A DNA stretch of 64,000 nucleotides from Nonomuraea polychroma (GTDB lineage: Bacteria > Actinomycetota > Actinomycetes > Streptosporangiales > Streptosporangiaceae). The translations under genes were made by a program, and so were the position numbers. Shown piece by piece: positions 16,846 to 25,493 of the stretch. Positions within the stretch are counted from its first letter, which is position 1. Every line of letters starts with the position of its first letter. Under the pieces are notes generated by a model. That model did no database searches. It was not told the DNA's origin and worked only from the letters and a program-made list of their open reading frames with translations. The stretch covers positions 6,909,501 to 6,973,500 of the forward strand of contig NZ_SAUN01000001.1 of the NCBI RefSeq assembly GCF_004011505.1, given 5' to 3'.

Positions 16846-18567
16846 GTGGACGGAAACTTCAGGAAAAGGTTTACCAAGATCGCCGCCACCGCGGCGGTTG
16901 TCATGGCGGTGGCATTGCCCGCCTCCCCCGTCGCGGCCGACGTCACGCCCGATGAGCGGCCCGACGTGCCCGTCGGCACCTGGCTCGCGGCGCGCACGCA
17001 GCCGGCGGTCCAGCTGACCAGCTTCACCTACACCGCGACGGTCTCCGTGCCGTCCAACACGATCAACCAGGCTCAGATCAACCAGCTCAGTCAGCAGGCC
17101 GTCGCGGCCGTGACGGCCGGCAAGATCTCCTCGGACGAGCGCAGCATCGCCAAGTGGATATTCCAGCAGATCGCGGCCAACGTGGACGCCTACGTCTCCT
17201 CGACCACCCCAGAGCGTACGGTCGAAGCCGAGGTCGGCGGCATGTGCACCGGCTGGTGGGTCACCCCCGACGGCTACATGGTCACCGGAGCGCACTGCGT
17301 CCAGGTCGGCGAGACCGAGCTCAGCCAGCTGTTCGCGCAGCAGGCGCTGAAGAAGTTCAACGAGCAGGACGCCAAGGAGATCATCAGCGGCCTGGGCGAC
17401 CTCGCGGCCGACGAAGAGATCCTCAAGCTCGCGCAGCAGATCTACATCACGTTCAACACGAACAACATGAAGCTCAGCAACTTGCAGCAGAGCCTGAATG
17501 TGATGCAGAGCCTGCCCGGCGGCGGCGTGGACAAGACCGCCAAGCCGGTCCCGGCCGAGCTGGTGTCGGTGGGCGAAAGCTACCCCGGCAAGGACTTCGC
17601 GCTGCTCAAGGTCAACGGGCAGCAGAACCTGCCGACCGTGCCGCTCGGTGACGACGCCGACGTGCGTACCGGCGACACGCTGTACATCAGCGGTTTCCCC
17701 GGCCTGGTCACCAACACGCCGTTCTTCAGCCTTGAGTCCAAGCTGGAGCCGGCGCTGACCGAGGGCCCGTACAACGCCAAGCGCACCACGCAGACCGGTG
17801 TGCCGTACATCCAGACCCAGGCGCCTTCCTACAAGGGCAACTCCGGTGGCCCGGTGTTCAGCAAGGACGGCAAGGTCATCGGCATGCTGATCGCGGGCAC
17901 GGTCAGCGAGGGCGGCGAGGCCTCCGAGAACGAGAGCTTCGTCCTGCCGGTGGGCATCATCAAGGAGAAGCTCGGCGAGAAGAACATCAAGCCGGCCCAG
18001 GCCATCACGACGACCCGGTACAACGAGGCGCTCAACGACTTCTTCCAGCGCCACTACTCGGCCGCGCTGCCGAAGTTCCGCGAGGTTCAGGCGTTGTTCC
18101 CGAACCACCCGTACGTGGCCAAGTACATCAGCGACACGCAGCAGGCGATCTCCGCGGGCAAGGACGAGACGCCCAAGTCGATCCTGATGTGGGTGCTGAT
18201 CGGCGTCGGCGTGCTGGTCGCCATCGTGATCGCCCTGGTGCTGGTCAGTGTCCTCCGCCGACGCCGGCGCCGGCGCCCCGAGCCGTCCTTCGGCCCGCCC
18301 TCGTACGGCGCGGTGCCGCCGCCCCCGTGGCAGCAACTTCCGGCGGGCCAGGCCCAGGTGTCGCCTCCGGTGCAGCAGGGTCACTACGGGCGGCCGGGCG
18401 GCGGCTACGAAGCCGCCCAGCACGGACCGGGCCCGCACAACGGCAATGTCCAGTACGGCCCTGGCCAGTACGGATACCCGGCACCTCCGCACGGCCCGAT
18501 GGGGGACCAGACCCGTGACGTCCGCTACGGCCAGTTCACGCCCCCGCCGGACGACAGGAACATATGA
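16846..18567 (+). CDS. Membrane-anchored trypsin-like serine protease with Pro-rich cytoplasmic tail
   Basis: A 573-residue protease. The GTG at 16846 gives a signal peptide (KRFTKIAATAAVVMAVALPASPVAA). The catalytic triad is His150 (VTGAHCV), Asp250 (GKDFALLKV) and Ser333 (GNSGGPV), with a helical insert between His and Asp (about 160-225). A tetratricopeptide-like stretch (about 390-430) precedes a membrane segment at about 446-468. A run of arginines then marks the cytoplasmic side, followed by a 100-residue tail rich in Pro, Gly, Tyr and Gln. The protease domain is therefore outside and the tail inside. Such tails are often disordered interaction regions. An upstream TTG at 16783 overlaps the previous gene and is less likely. 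Confidence 0.9.
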   Translation: MDGNFRKRFTKIAATAAVVMAVALPASPVAADVTPDERPDVPVGTWLAARTQPAVQLTSFTYTATVSVPSNTINQAQINQLSQQAVAAVTAGKISSDERSIAKWIFQQIAANVDAYVSSTTPERTVEAEVGGMCTGWWVTPDGYMVTGAHCVQVGETELSQLFAQQALKKFNEQDAKEIISGLGDLAADEEILKLAQQIYITFNTNNMKLSNLQQSLNVMQSLPGGGVDKTAKPVPAELVSVGESYPGKDFALLKVNGQQNLPTVPLGDDADVRTGDTLYISGFPGLVTNTPFFSLESKLEPALTEGPYNAKRTTQTGVPYIQTQAPSYKGNSGGPVFSKDGKVIGMLIAGTVSEGGEASENESFVLPVGIIKEKLGEKNIKPAQAITTTRYNEALNDFFQRHYSAALPKFREVQALFPNHPYVAKYISDTQQAISAGKDETPKSILMWVLIGVGVLVAIVIALVLVSVLRRRRRRRPEPSFGPPSYGAVPPPPWQQLPAGQAQVSPPVQQGHYGRPGGGYEAAQHGPGPHNGNVQYGPGQYGYPAPPHGPMGDQTRDVRYGQFTPPPDDRNI

Positions 18568-18572
18568 GTTTC

Positions 18573-18612
18573 CCGGCCTGGGAGCCCTGCCGCCGACAGG
18601 GCTCCAAGCCGG
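18573..18612. terminator. Bidirectional hairpin terminator
   Basis: Long imperfect stem: 18573-18589 pairs with 18597-18612 (core GGAGCCCTG/CAGGGCTCC and CCGG/CCGG) with a 7-nt loop, centred between the stops of two convergent genes. Confidence 0.75.
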
Positions 18613-18619
18613 ATTCACG

Positions 18620-19741
18620 TCAGAGGGGCAGCGGGATGCGGTCGAAGAACCAGTACAGGCTGACCGCCACGATGGGGACCGACATCGCGACCGCCGCCCA
18701 GCGGGCCACAGGCGTCCGGCGCACCAGCGCCAGCAGCGGGAAGAGCACCGCGATGATCACGAGCTGCGTCACCTCGATACCGACGTTGAAGCTCAGCAGC
18801 GACAAGAGCAGCTCCCACGAGCCGCTCTCGTCGATGTCCAGCGCGCCCGCGAAGCCCAGCCCGTGCATCAGCCCGAAGGCGAAAACGACGGGCAGCCGCC
18901 ATGTGCTCGACCTGCCCGCCTCCCTGCCCAGCAGGTTGGCGACCGCCACGACGATGATCGACACCGCGATGACCGGCTCGACGATCTCCCCAGGCACCTC
19001 CACGACTCCTATGGCCGCCAGCAGGAACGTGATGCTGTGGGCGGCCGTGAAGGCGGAGACCGTGATGACGACGTCGCGCAGGCCGCGCGCGCCGATGAGC
19101 AGGGCGAGCAGGAACAGGACGTGGTCGAGGCCGAACACCAGATGCTCGGCGCCCAGCAGGAAGAACTCCCCGGCCTGCTGCCACAGGCCATGCTCGCCGA
19201 CCACCAGCGTCGGGCTCCCGGCGACCAGAACCCCGGAGCCCTTCTCACCGTCGAGGTCGTACCGGACGAGCGTCTCGGTGCTGTGGACGAAGGTCTCGGC
19301 GTCGGGGAACAACGCGCTCGAGACCGCGTGGGTCCCCCCGGCCTCGCCTTCGCAGGCGAAGGCGAAGGTCAACACCGCGAAAGCGGCCTTGCCGCGCATG
19401 CGCACGTCCGCGTCGCCCGTCATGGCCGGCGTGCACGCCTTGTCGTTGTACGCCACGGCGAAGCGCTCCATGACATACACGGTCACGGCGTCGCGGTTGA
19501 TCGAGAGCTGGCGAAGCTGCTCGGTGCGCTCCTTCGCCTCGTAGGCGTCCGCGTAGAGCCAGGCCGACTTCATGAGCAGGTCGTACTCGAGGTCGAGCAC
19601 GGCCTTGACGTTCGGGCCCGTGCCGGTCACCTCGGCGTGGACCTTCGTGGTCGCGTCGTGCGCCGCCGCCGGAGCGGGATGCACCAGGACGCCGGCGATG
19701 ACGGCGAGGACCACGGCGGACAACCAGCGCCAGCGGGGCAT
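18620..19741 (-). CDS. HupE/UreJ-family membrane protein
   Basis: A 373-residue membrane protein. The ATG at 19741 has a GGAG site and gives a signal peptide ending PAPAAAHD. An extracytoplasmic domain (about 30-195) precedes a C-terminal block of six or seven membrane helices carrying the HupE/UreJ signature (AEHLVFGLDHVLFLLALL near 205-225, then FTAAHSITFLLAAIG and GLMHGLGFAGAL). Histidines in these motifs resemble the metal-handling residues of nickel-linked HupE/UreJ. This long form (HupE_UreJ_2 type) is not near hydrogenase or urease genes, so a nickel role is uncertain. It follows the large phosphoesterase on the same strand after 70 bp. Confidence 0.88.
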   Translation of the reverse strand: MPRWRWLSAVVLAVIAGVLVHPAPAAAHDATTKVHAEVTGTGPNVKAVLDLEYDLLMKSAWLYADAYEAKERTEQLRQLSINRDAVTVYVMERFAVAYNDKACTPAMTGDADVRMRGKAAFAVLTFAFACEGEAGGTHAVSSALFPDAETFVHSTETLVRYDLDGEKGSGVLVAGSPTLVVGEHGLWQQAGEFFLLGAEHLVFGLDHVLFLLALLIGARGLRDVVITVSAFTAAHSITFLLAAIGVVEVPGEIVEPVIAVSIIVVAVANLLGREAGRSSTWRLPVVFAFGLMHGLGFAGALDIDESGSWELLLSLLSFNVGIEVTQLVIIAVLFPLLALVRRTPVARWAAVAMSVPIVAVSLYWFFDRIPLPL

Positions 19742-19811
19742 GTCGCGTTTCTCCAGATTCGGGGATGAGGGCCGCCGCCCCGCACTCGGCATCCGGGACG
19801 GCGGCGATGGG

Positions 19812-22800
19812 TCAGCGCTCGAACCAGCGGTACATCGGCGAGTCAGGCCCCCACGTGCCGGGGCGGCCGTGCTCGTCCTTCGTGACGAAGACGCTCGGTT
19901 CGGAGGCGGTCACGCCGCCGCCGGCGGAGCGTGCCGTGACGAACCAGGCGTAGGCCGTGTTGTCCTTGAGGCGGTCCCAGGTCACCGAGGCGACCTGACC
20001 CGACGCGGCCGTGCTCTTGCCGATGGTCCGGATGGGCTCGTAGAGCGCCAGGGAGTCGGTCTGGAAAGTCGTCGTGCGGGAGGTGAGGTCGACCGGCAGC
20101 ACCATGTTGTCCTCGAGCCCGTTGTAGCGGCGCAGCGGGTCGAACTCGCCGGCGCCGAAGTCGTTGAGCAACGGGGAGTAGGTGTCCACGCTCAGTTCCG
20201 CCCGCTTGACGTTGAACTGCAGCAGCCGCAGGAAGCTCGCGCCGAACTGGAGCTGGTCGTCCGGCTTGTACCCGCCGATCTCGGTGAGCCCGAGGCGGTC
20301 GGCCGACACCGTGTAGAACTGGTAGTCCGCCAGCAGCTCGACCACGCCGTTGCCGACCTGGCCCACCTTCGGCTTGACGTTGGTGCCCACGCCGTGCTCG
20401 TGACCGGCGAGGATGAGGAAGACGTTCGGGTTCTTCTCGACCACCGTCTTGTACAACATGGAGCCGTCGGGAGCCGCGAACCCGGCGCCGCGCCCGTCAG
20501 GGCTGGTGCTCGGCACGATGTAGTCGTGCGAGAGCAGGATGCCGTTGCGGCCGGCGAACTTCTTGAAGACGGAGTCGGCCCATTCGGCCTCTTCCCTCGT
20601 CACCCCGTACGACAGGCCGACCACGACGAAGTCCAGGCCACCGGCGGAGAACAGGTCGTAGTGGTTCTGGTTGTCGCCTTCCTTCCACGGGCCGCCGTAC
20701 TCGGCGTGCTGCCAGCCCTGCGCGGCCTCCTGGTAGCGGCTGGGGCCGTAGTACTTGTTGTAGAGCGCCTCCGGTCCGGTCTCGGTGCCCGCCTGGTTGT
20801 CATGGTTGCCGGCGATCACACCGTTCGGGATGTCGGCGTCGTCCAGGACCCGATGCTGCTTCGATGACACCTCGAACTCGCCGACCACCTGCCGCTGCAT
20901 GGCCTCGTCGGCGGGCTTGCGGATGTTGTTCTCGATGATGTCGCCGGTGTGCGCGACGTACGAGATCTTGCGCTGGTCCTTGTTGTCCTTGATCCAGTTG
21001 ACGATGCCGGCGTAGGCGGACTCCCACACCGCGCGCTCCTCGGCGCTCTCCTGCTCGACCGCGCCCTCGGAGAGGTACTGCGTGTCGGTGAAGTGCGCGA
21101 TCGAGAAGTCGTACGTGGCGGGGTCGGCGAAGCCGTTCGGGTCACCGGGCTCGATGTCGTCGGCGAACGGGTCCTCGCCGGTCACCATGACGTGGACCTG
21201 CTGCCTGTCGATGTAGTCCGCGTCGACCACGGCCGTGAGCACGGTCTTGCCCTCGGCCGCGCCGCGGGCGCTGGTCAGCAGGTCCCATGCCTTGGTCTTC
21301 GTGTTCCACACCCGCAACGACGCCAGGCGTTCGGGGTCGATGGCCCCTTCCCAGCGCAGGACCGGGGAGTCCACGTGGCCCTTCACCTGGATGTCGTAGC
21401 GCTGGTAGGTGAGGTCCTGGCCGGCGGGCGCGTCGAGCGTCCTGCCGTCGGCCGGCTCGAGCGCGTCGCCCTTGACCTGCTTCTCGCCGGGGACCCGCAG
21501 GGTCGTGGGGACGGACTGGGCCGTGCCCTGGAACACCTGGTTCGGGGTCAGGATGTTGGCCTCGGAGAACGTCGCCGTCACCTGGCCGCCGTCGGGTTCG
21601 GCCACCTTCGCCGACAGCGTGACGGGATCCGACACGTCGACGGCGCCCAACGCCGGGGACAACTCGGCGGGAACGTCCGGGATGCCCGCCGATTCGAACA
21701 CGATCTCGCGGGTCGCGGTGTTGCCGAGCCCGTCGGCGCCGGTCACGGCGAGCGTGTGCTTGCCGGCCCGCAGGCCCGGGCCCACCTTGGCGCCGAGGAC
21801 GATCGGCTGACCGTCGAGCTTGACGTCCGGCCCGGACACGACGCCGTTGGCGTCCTCGAGCTTGACGTCCAGCACGACCGCGGCGGTGATCTTCTCGTCC
21901 GCCGCCGGCACGCTCTGGGCGACCTTCGGCGCCGTGTTGTCGGTGATCAGGAGCCTGGTGGCGGTCTCGCCCGTGGTCGACGCCGCGGCGATGGTGTGCT
22001 TGCCGTCCTCCAGTTTCGTGGTGTCGAGGTCCGCGCGCAGGCCGCGGGCCGGCGCGGTCACGAGGAACTCGAGGTCGATCTCGGTCAGCGGGTTGACGTT
22101 GTCGCCGCAGTTGCCGTCGCCCATGCCGTACGAGGCCTTGAGCATCTGGCCGGCCGCCGTGCCCTGCACCGGCGTGAGGACGATGTTCGAGATCGCGAAG
22201 TCGTCGCGGTTGTTGCCGCAGGACGTCGGATAGGTGCCGGCCACGAAGTCGATCGTGTTCCAGCCGGGCACGAGGTACTCGTTCGGGATCGGGAGGTCGA
22301 CGCGCCGGCTCACGAAGTCGCCGTCGAGCACGACCTTCTGGCCGTTGACGAGCACGAAGTTCTGGTAGCGCGCCTCGATCGAGTTGCTGCCCACGTTGAA
22401 GCTGAGGGTCGCGTTGCCCGAGCCGAGCGTCTCGACGAGGTGCACCGCCGGGGCGTCGATCGTGTAGCGCAACTCCACCTCTCGCAGCGCGGTCTGGCTG
22501 CTGCCGCAGGCGCCGTCGCCCATCTCGTACGATGGCTTGATGTCCTGGCCGGTCACGGTGGCGCCGTCGAGGGCGAGCGCGAGGTTCGAGAGCGTGAAGT
22601 CGTCGCGGTTGTTGCCGCAGGACTCCCGGTAGTCCCCGGTCACGACCTTGATCGTGTTGTCGCCCGGCGCAAGGAACCTGGCCGGCACCGCGACGGTCAC
22701 CCGCCGGCTCGCCCAGGAGCCGCCCAGGTCGATGCGCTTGCCGTTGACGAGCAGGAAGTTGTCGAACCTGTCGTCGATCGAGTCCGCGCCCACGTCGAAG

Positions 22801-23762
22801 GAGAACATCGCGGCGCCGTTGCCCAGCGTGGCCTTCGTGACGGGTTCCTTGCCGTCGACGGTGAGGGACTTGACGCCGCCCGCGCCGGCGGCCGGGACCG
22901 TCGCGAAGACGGGCTTGGTGCCGGCCACGAGGGTGCCGTCCGTGGGCTGCAGCCGCGGCGCACCGGCGGGAGCGTTGTTCACGGTCACGGTGTTCTTGAC
23001 GGTCACCCCGGCCGCGGTCGTGGCGGTGATGGCGTGCTCGCCGTTGGCCAGCGTCGTGGTGTCCACGTCCGCGGCCAGACCCGTGGTGCCCTGCGGGTCG
23101 CCCTGGGTGAAGAACGTGAGCGTGGCGCGCTTCAGCAGCGAGGTGTTCGTGCCGCAACTGCCGTCGCCGAAGGACAGGGTGTAGGGGTTGTCCTCGCCGT
23201 CCGCGACCTCGCCGAGCAGTTCGAGGCCCACGTCGGACAGCACGAAGTCGTCGTGGTTGAGGCCGCACGAGGACTGGATGGCGCCGACGACGATCTCGAC
23301 GGTGTTCTCGCCCTTGACGAGGTGCTCGTTCGGGATCTCGATGGTCGCCCGCTCGTTGACGTGGTTGCCGATGTCGCTCCGGTACGCGCCGTTGACGAGC
23401 ACGTAGCTGCGGTACTGCGCCTCGGTCGAGTTCGAGCCGACGTCGAAGCGGAGCTTGGAGACGCCTACCGTGCGGGTGGCGTTGAGCGCGGTGCCGTCGA
23501 TGTCGAGCTTCGCGACGCTGTCACCGGCCGCGGTCGGCACCGCCGCGACCTTCACCGTGCCCTCCAGGTAGGAACCGCCGGCGGGGGTGAGCGTCGGAGG
23601 GCTCTGGGAGGCGGTCGGCGTCGGCGTGGGCCGTCCTCGATCCTGATCCCCCGGGTCTGCGTACGCCGCCGTCACGGGGCCGCTCGCCAGCAGCGCCGCG
23701 ACCACGGCGGCCGTGCCGAGACGTCCTCGCCTCCATAAGGCACCCAGTAACTCTCGATGCAT
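19812..23762 (-). CDS. Giant secreted metallophosphoesterase with three internal repeats
   Basis: A 1316-residue exported protein. A signal peptide (about 1-35) and PTPTPT linker lead into three copies of a module of about 117 residues at about 104-220, 319-436 and 452-568. Each has LxFxVGxxSxxxxxxxxxLVNG, a basic/Val strand, SCGxNxDDF and a later (G/M)GDGxCG, so each probably carries disulphides. Ig-like segments separate the first two and follow the third (about 570-700). The calcineurin-like phosphoesterase domain is at about 885-1190 with HFTDTQY, HTGDIIEN, AGNHDN, LLSHDY and LAGHEHG, all metal ligands present. A short C-terminal domain follows. The repeats look like adhesion or glycan-binding modules; I do not recognise their family. 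The substrate is unknown. Confidence 0.92.
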   Translation of the reverse strand: MHRELLGALWRRGRLGTAAVVAALLASGPVTAAYADPGDQDRGRPTPTPTASQSPPTLTPAGGSYLEGTVKVAAVPTAAGDSVAKLDIDGTALNATRTVGVSKLRFDVGSNSTEAQYRSYVLVNGAYRSDIGNHVNERATIEIPNEHLVKGENTVEIVVGAIQSSCGLNHDDFVLSDVGLELLGEVADGEDNPYTLSFGDGSCGTNTSLLKRATLTFFTQGDPQGTTGLAADVDTTTLANGEHAITATTAAGVTVKNTVTVNNAPAGAPRLQPTDGTLVAGTKPVFATVPAAGAGGVKSLTVDGKEPVTKATLGNGAAMFSFDVGADSIDDRFDNFLLVNGKRIDLGGSWASRRVTVAVPARFLAPGDNTIKVVTGDYRESCGNNRDDFTLSNLALALDGATVTGQDIKPSYEMGDGACGSSQTALREVELRYTIDAPAVHLVETLGSGNATLSFNVGSNSIEARYQNFVLVNGQKVVLDGDFVSRRVDLPIPNEYLVPGWNTIDFVAGTYPTSCGNNRDDFAISNIVLTPVQGTAAGQMLKASYGMGDGNCGDNVNPLTEIDLEFLVTAPARGLRADLDTTKLEDGKHTIAAASTTGETATRLLITDNTAPKVAQSVPAADEKITAAVVLDVKLEDANGVVSGPDVKLDGQPIVLGAKVGPGLRAGKHTLAVTGADGLGNTATREIVFESAGIPDVPAELSPALGAVDVSDPVTLSAKVAEPDGGQVTATFSEANILTPNQVFQGTAQSVPTTLRVPGEKQVKGDALEPADGRTLDAPAGQDLTYQRYDIQVKGHVDSPVLRWEGAIDPERLASLRVWNTKTKAWDLLTSARGAAEGKTVLTAVVDADYIDRQQVHVMVTGEDPFADDIEPGDPNGFADPATYDFSIAHFTDTQYLSEGAVEQESAEERAVWESAYAGIVNWIKDNKDQRKISYVAHTGDIIENNIRKPADEAMQRQVVGEFEVSSKQHRVLDDADIPNGVIAGNHDNQAGTETGPEALYNKYYGPSRYQEAAQGWQHAEYGGPWKEGDNQNHYDLFSAGGLDFVVVGLSYGVTREEAEWADSVFKKFAGRNGILLSHDYIVPSTSPDGRGAGFAAPDGSMLYKTVVEKNPNVFLILAGHEHGVGTNVKPKVGQVGNGVVELLADYQFYTVSADRLGLTEIGGYKPDDQLQFGASFLRLLQFNVKRAELSVDTYSPLLNDFGAGEFDPLRRYNGLEDNMVLPVDLTSRTTTFQTDSLALYEPIRTIGKSTAASGQVASVTWDRLKDNTAYAWFVTARSAGGGVTASEPSVFVTKDEHGRPGTWGPDSPMYRWFER

Positions 23763-24028
23763 CGGGTGCGGTCCCTTCTATTTACATGCCAAGGGGGCTG
23801 CTTGCCCTCCGGGCGGACACCCTGGATCGCGCGAGTGAACGATGTGCGTGCAGAGGCTGAAGGGAAGAGGAACGATCAATTCATTCTGGTCATCCGTCAC
23901 AGGACGGGAACAATCGGGCACGCCATCGCCCGCGCCCACGACGCTCCGCCCGCTCGTCCACGGACAGCCCGCCACCGACATCCGCCAGTTCGCGTACTCC
24001 GCGACCGCCGCCGAGATCGGCAGCCCGA
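23763..24028. other. Gap between the giant phosphoesterase and the MFS remnant
   Basis: The first part is presumably the promoter and leader of the phosphoesterase. The rest has no open frame with family resemblance and appears to be decayed or rearranged sequence beyond the MFS fragment. Confidence 0.4.
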
Positions 24029-24313
24029 GCGCAGGTCGCCGAGCTTGCCGGCCACCGGGGTGGCGACCGCGCCCACCAGCAGCGTGACCGTGATCACCCA
24101 GGACGTGTCGGCCGCGGTGGCGTCGAGCAGCCGTGGCAGCTGGCCGACCAGCGGCACCACCAAGGTCCGCATGAGCGAGCCGACGATGCCGGCCACCGCG
24201 AGCACACTGACGATCCCGCTGCCGGCGCGCAGCGAGCGCCGTGCCGCTGTCATCGCCACGCTGATGACCGGAGATCGCCCAGGAGGAGCGGTGAGATCCG
24301 TGATCCGGCCCAT
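24029..24313 (-). pseudogene. MFS transporter N-terminal remnant
   Basis: A reading frame beginning at the ATG at 24313 encodes about 95 residues that look like the start of a major facilitator protein: a basic N-terminus, helix 1 (IVSVLAVAGIVGSLMRTLVVPLVGQLP), helix 2 (SWVITVTLLVGAVATPVAGKLGDLR) and the start of the loop 2-3 signature. At GKLGDLR the expected YGRRR continuation is lost and the frame turns into Arg/Ser-rich nonsense. Only two of twelve helices remain, so this is a truncated, non-functional gene. A neighbouring IclR fragment suggests deletions in this stretch. Confidence 0.6.
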
Positions 24314-24361
24314 GAGAAAATCTCTTCGCAATGTGCCTGATTTCTTCAGGGGTGGGGGACG

Positions 24362-24922
24362 ATGTACGCGATCTCGCTGGGCGACGACGCCTCCGAGTTG
24401 CGCCCGCTCGAGCCGTGGCGTGCCGAGGAGTTCCTGACCCACATCGACCGGGGACGGGAGTTCATCGGGCAATACGTCGGGCTGCCGGACGTGGTCACGG
24501 ACCTGGCGTCGAGCCGCTCGTTCCTCCAGTCGTACGCGGACAAGGCCGCGGCCGACGTGGGGCGCATCTACGGCATCTGGATGGACGGCAAGCTGGTCGG
24601 CGGAGTCCTCTTCCGGACGATGGACGTCCAGCACGGCACCGCCGAAGCAGGCTGCTGGCTGGAGCCGTCGGCGGCCGGCAAGGGCCTGGTGACCAGGGCC
24701 GCGCGCGTGATCATCGATTGGGCCGTCGAGGAGCGGGGCATCCATCGCGTGGAGTGGCAGGTCGCGGCGGCGAACGCGGCCAGCATCGCCGTGGCCAGGC
24801 GGCTCGGGATGACGAAGGACGGCGTGCTGCGAGAGAGCTACCTGCATCGGGGGAATCGGTACGACATCGAGGTCTGGTCGGTGCTCGCACCGGAGTGGCG
24901 AGCAGCCCGGGACGGCCGCTGA
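24362..24922 (+). CDS. GNAT N-acetyltransferase, RimJ/RimL type
   Basis: A 186-residue acetyl-CoA-dependent N-acetyltransferase of the ribosomal-protein-alanine acetyltransferase branch. The N-terminus (LRPLEPWRAEEFLTHIDRGREFI) and central strand (GIWMDGKLVGGVLF) are typical, followed by the acetyl-CoA pyrophosphate loop (EPSAAGKGLVTRAARVII) and the late RVEWQVAAANAASIAVARRLGM motif. Complete and of normal length. The acceptor is probably a protein N-terminus or a small amine and cannot be assigned. It stands alone between remnants of an MFS transporter and an IclR regulator. Confidence 0.92.
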   Translation: MYAISLGDDASELRPLEPWRAEEFLTHIDRGREFIGQYVGLPDVVTDLASSRSFLQSYADKAAADVGRIYGIWMDGKLVGGVLFRTMDVQHGTAEAGCWLEPSAAGKGLVTRAARVIIDWAVEERGIHRVEWQVAAANAASIAVARRLGMTKDGVLRESYLHRGNRYDIEVWSVLAPEWRAARDGR

Positions 24923-25027
24923 AACCCCGCCACGCCTCTGGATGCCATCCGTCGTCAATCATCGGAGGAAACACCACGTCACCGTGGTTGTTGTAGGGCG
25001 ACAGCCACAGCTCGGCGCGGCAATCAT
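24923..25027 (-). other. Possible coding remnant, unidentified
   Basis: On the minus strand this short stretch reads CRAELWLSPYNNHGDVVFPP and MIDDGWHPEAWRGF, with unusually protein-like composition compared with surrounding noise. There is no start, and the frame continues antisense into the acetyltransferase gene. It may be a scrap of a lost gene; I could not identify a family. Confidence 0.2.
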
Positions 25028-25062
25028 CCGATGTCTAGTCTTGACCGGATGAGCATGAGACC

Positions 25063-25380
25063 TTAACGTTCGGCCGTATGGATCTCTCCTCGCGACGACA
25101 GGCCGCGGACGGCCGGGTCGAGGTGGCGTTCACCGTCAACGGCACGACCGCTGTACTCCAGCTTGGTCAGCGTGGCGACGTACCGGTAGGTCGTGCTCTT
25201 GTTGAGCCCGACGGCCCGCGCCAGGTCGGCGATGCCCAGCACGGAGCGGTCGCCGCTGAAGGCGGACAGGATGCGCAGCCCGCGTTCCAGGGACACGGAG
25301 AAGGCGGCGGAGGAGTCTGCCGTCGTGCCGCCCGGAGCTCCGGGAGCTCGGCGCGGGCGTGGGGAGGCTTCGTCGGTCAC
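25063..25380 (-). pseudogene. Truncated IclR-family regulator (DNA-binding domain only)
   Basis: From the GTG at 25380 this frame encodes 105 residues: a disordered Pro/Arg-rich leader, then an IclR winged helix (SVSLERGLRILSAFSG, LGIADLARAVGLNKSTTYRYVATLTKLEY) and about 30 unrelated residues to the stop. IclR proteins are normally near 250 residues, with a C-terminal effector domain that is absent here. A deletion or frameshift after TLTKLEY is likely. It diverges from the aldehyde dehydrogenase, and an intact palindrome lies between them, so the fragment could still bind DNA without effector control, or simply be dead. Confidence 0.7.
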
Positions 25381-25400
25381 GGGCGTCAGAATACGGCCAT

Positions 25401-25423
25401 ATCGTTCTGAATATTCGAACGAT
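25401..25423. promoter_or_regulatory. Palindromic operator between IclR remnant and aldehyde dehydrogenase
   Basis: ATCGTTC (25401-25407) and GAACGAT (25417-25423) form perfect 7-bp arms separated by 9 AT-rich bases. The size and position suit an IclR-type dimer site. Confidence 0.55.
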
Positions 25424-25493
25424 GTTGACGGCCAGTCCCCACCACGTGAACGCTTCTGGCCGGACAACGCACAGCAAGCAGATCGGGGGCTCC

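Noticed and set aside
20949-23738. Long open frame of 929 codons on the plus strand across the giant phosphoesterase gene
   Set aside because: Val/Arg/His-rich translation with no family features; antisense shadow of a high-GC gene with clear domains on the minus strand.
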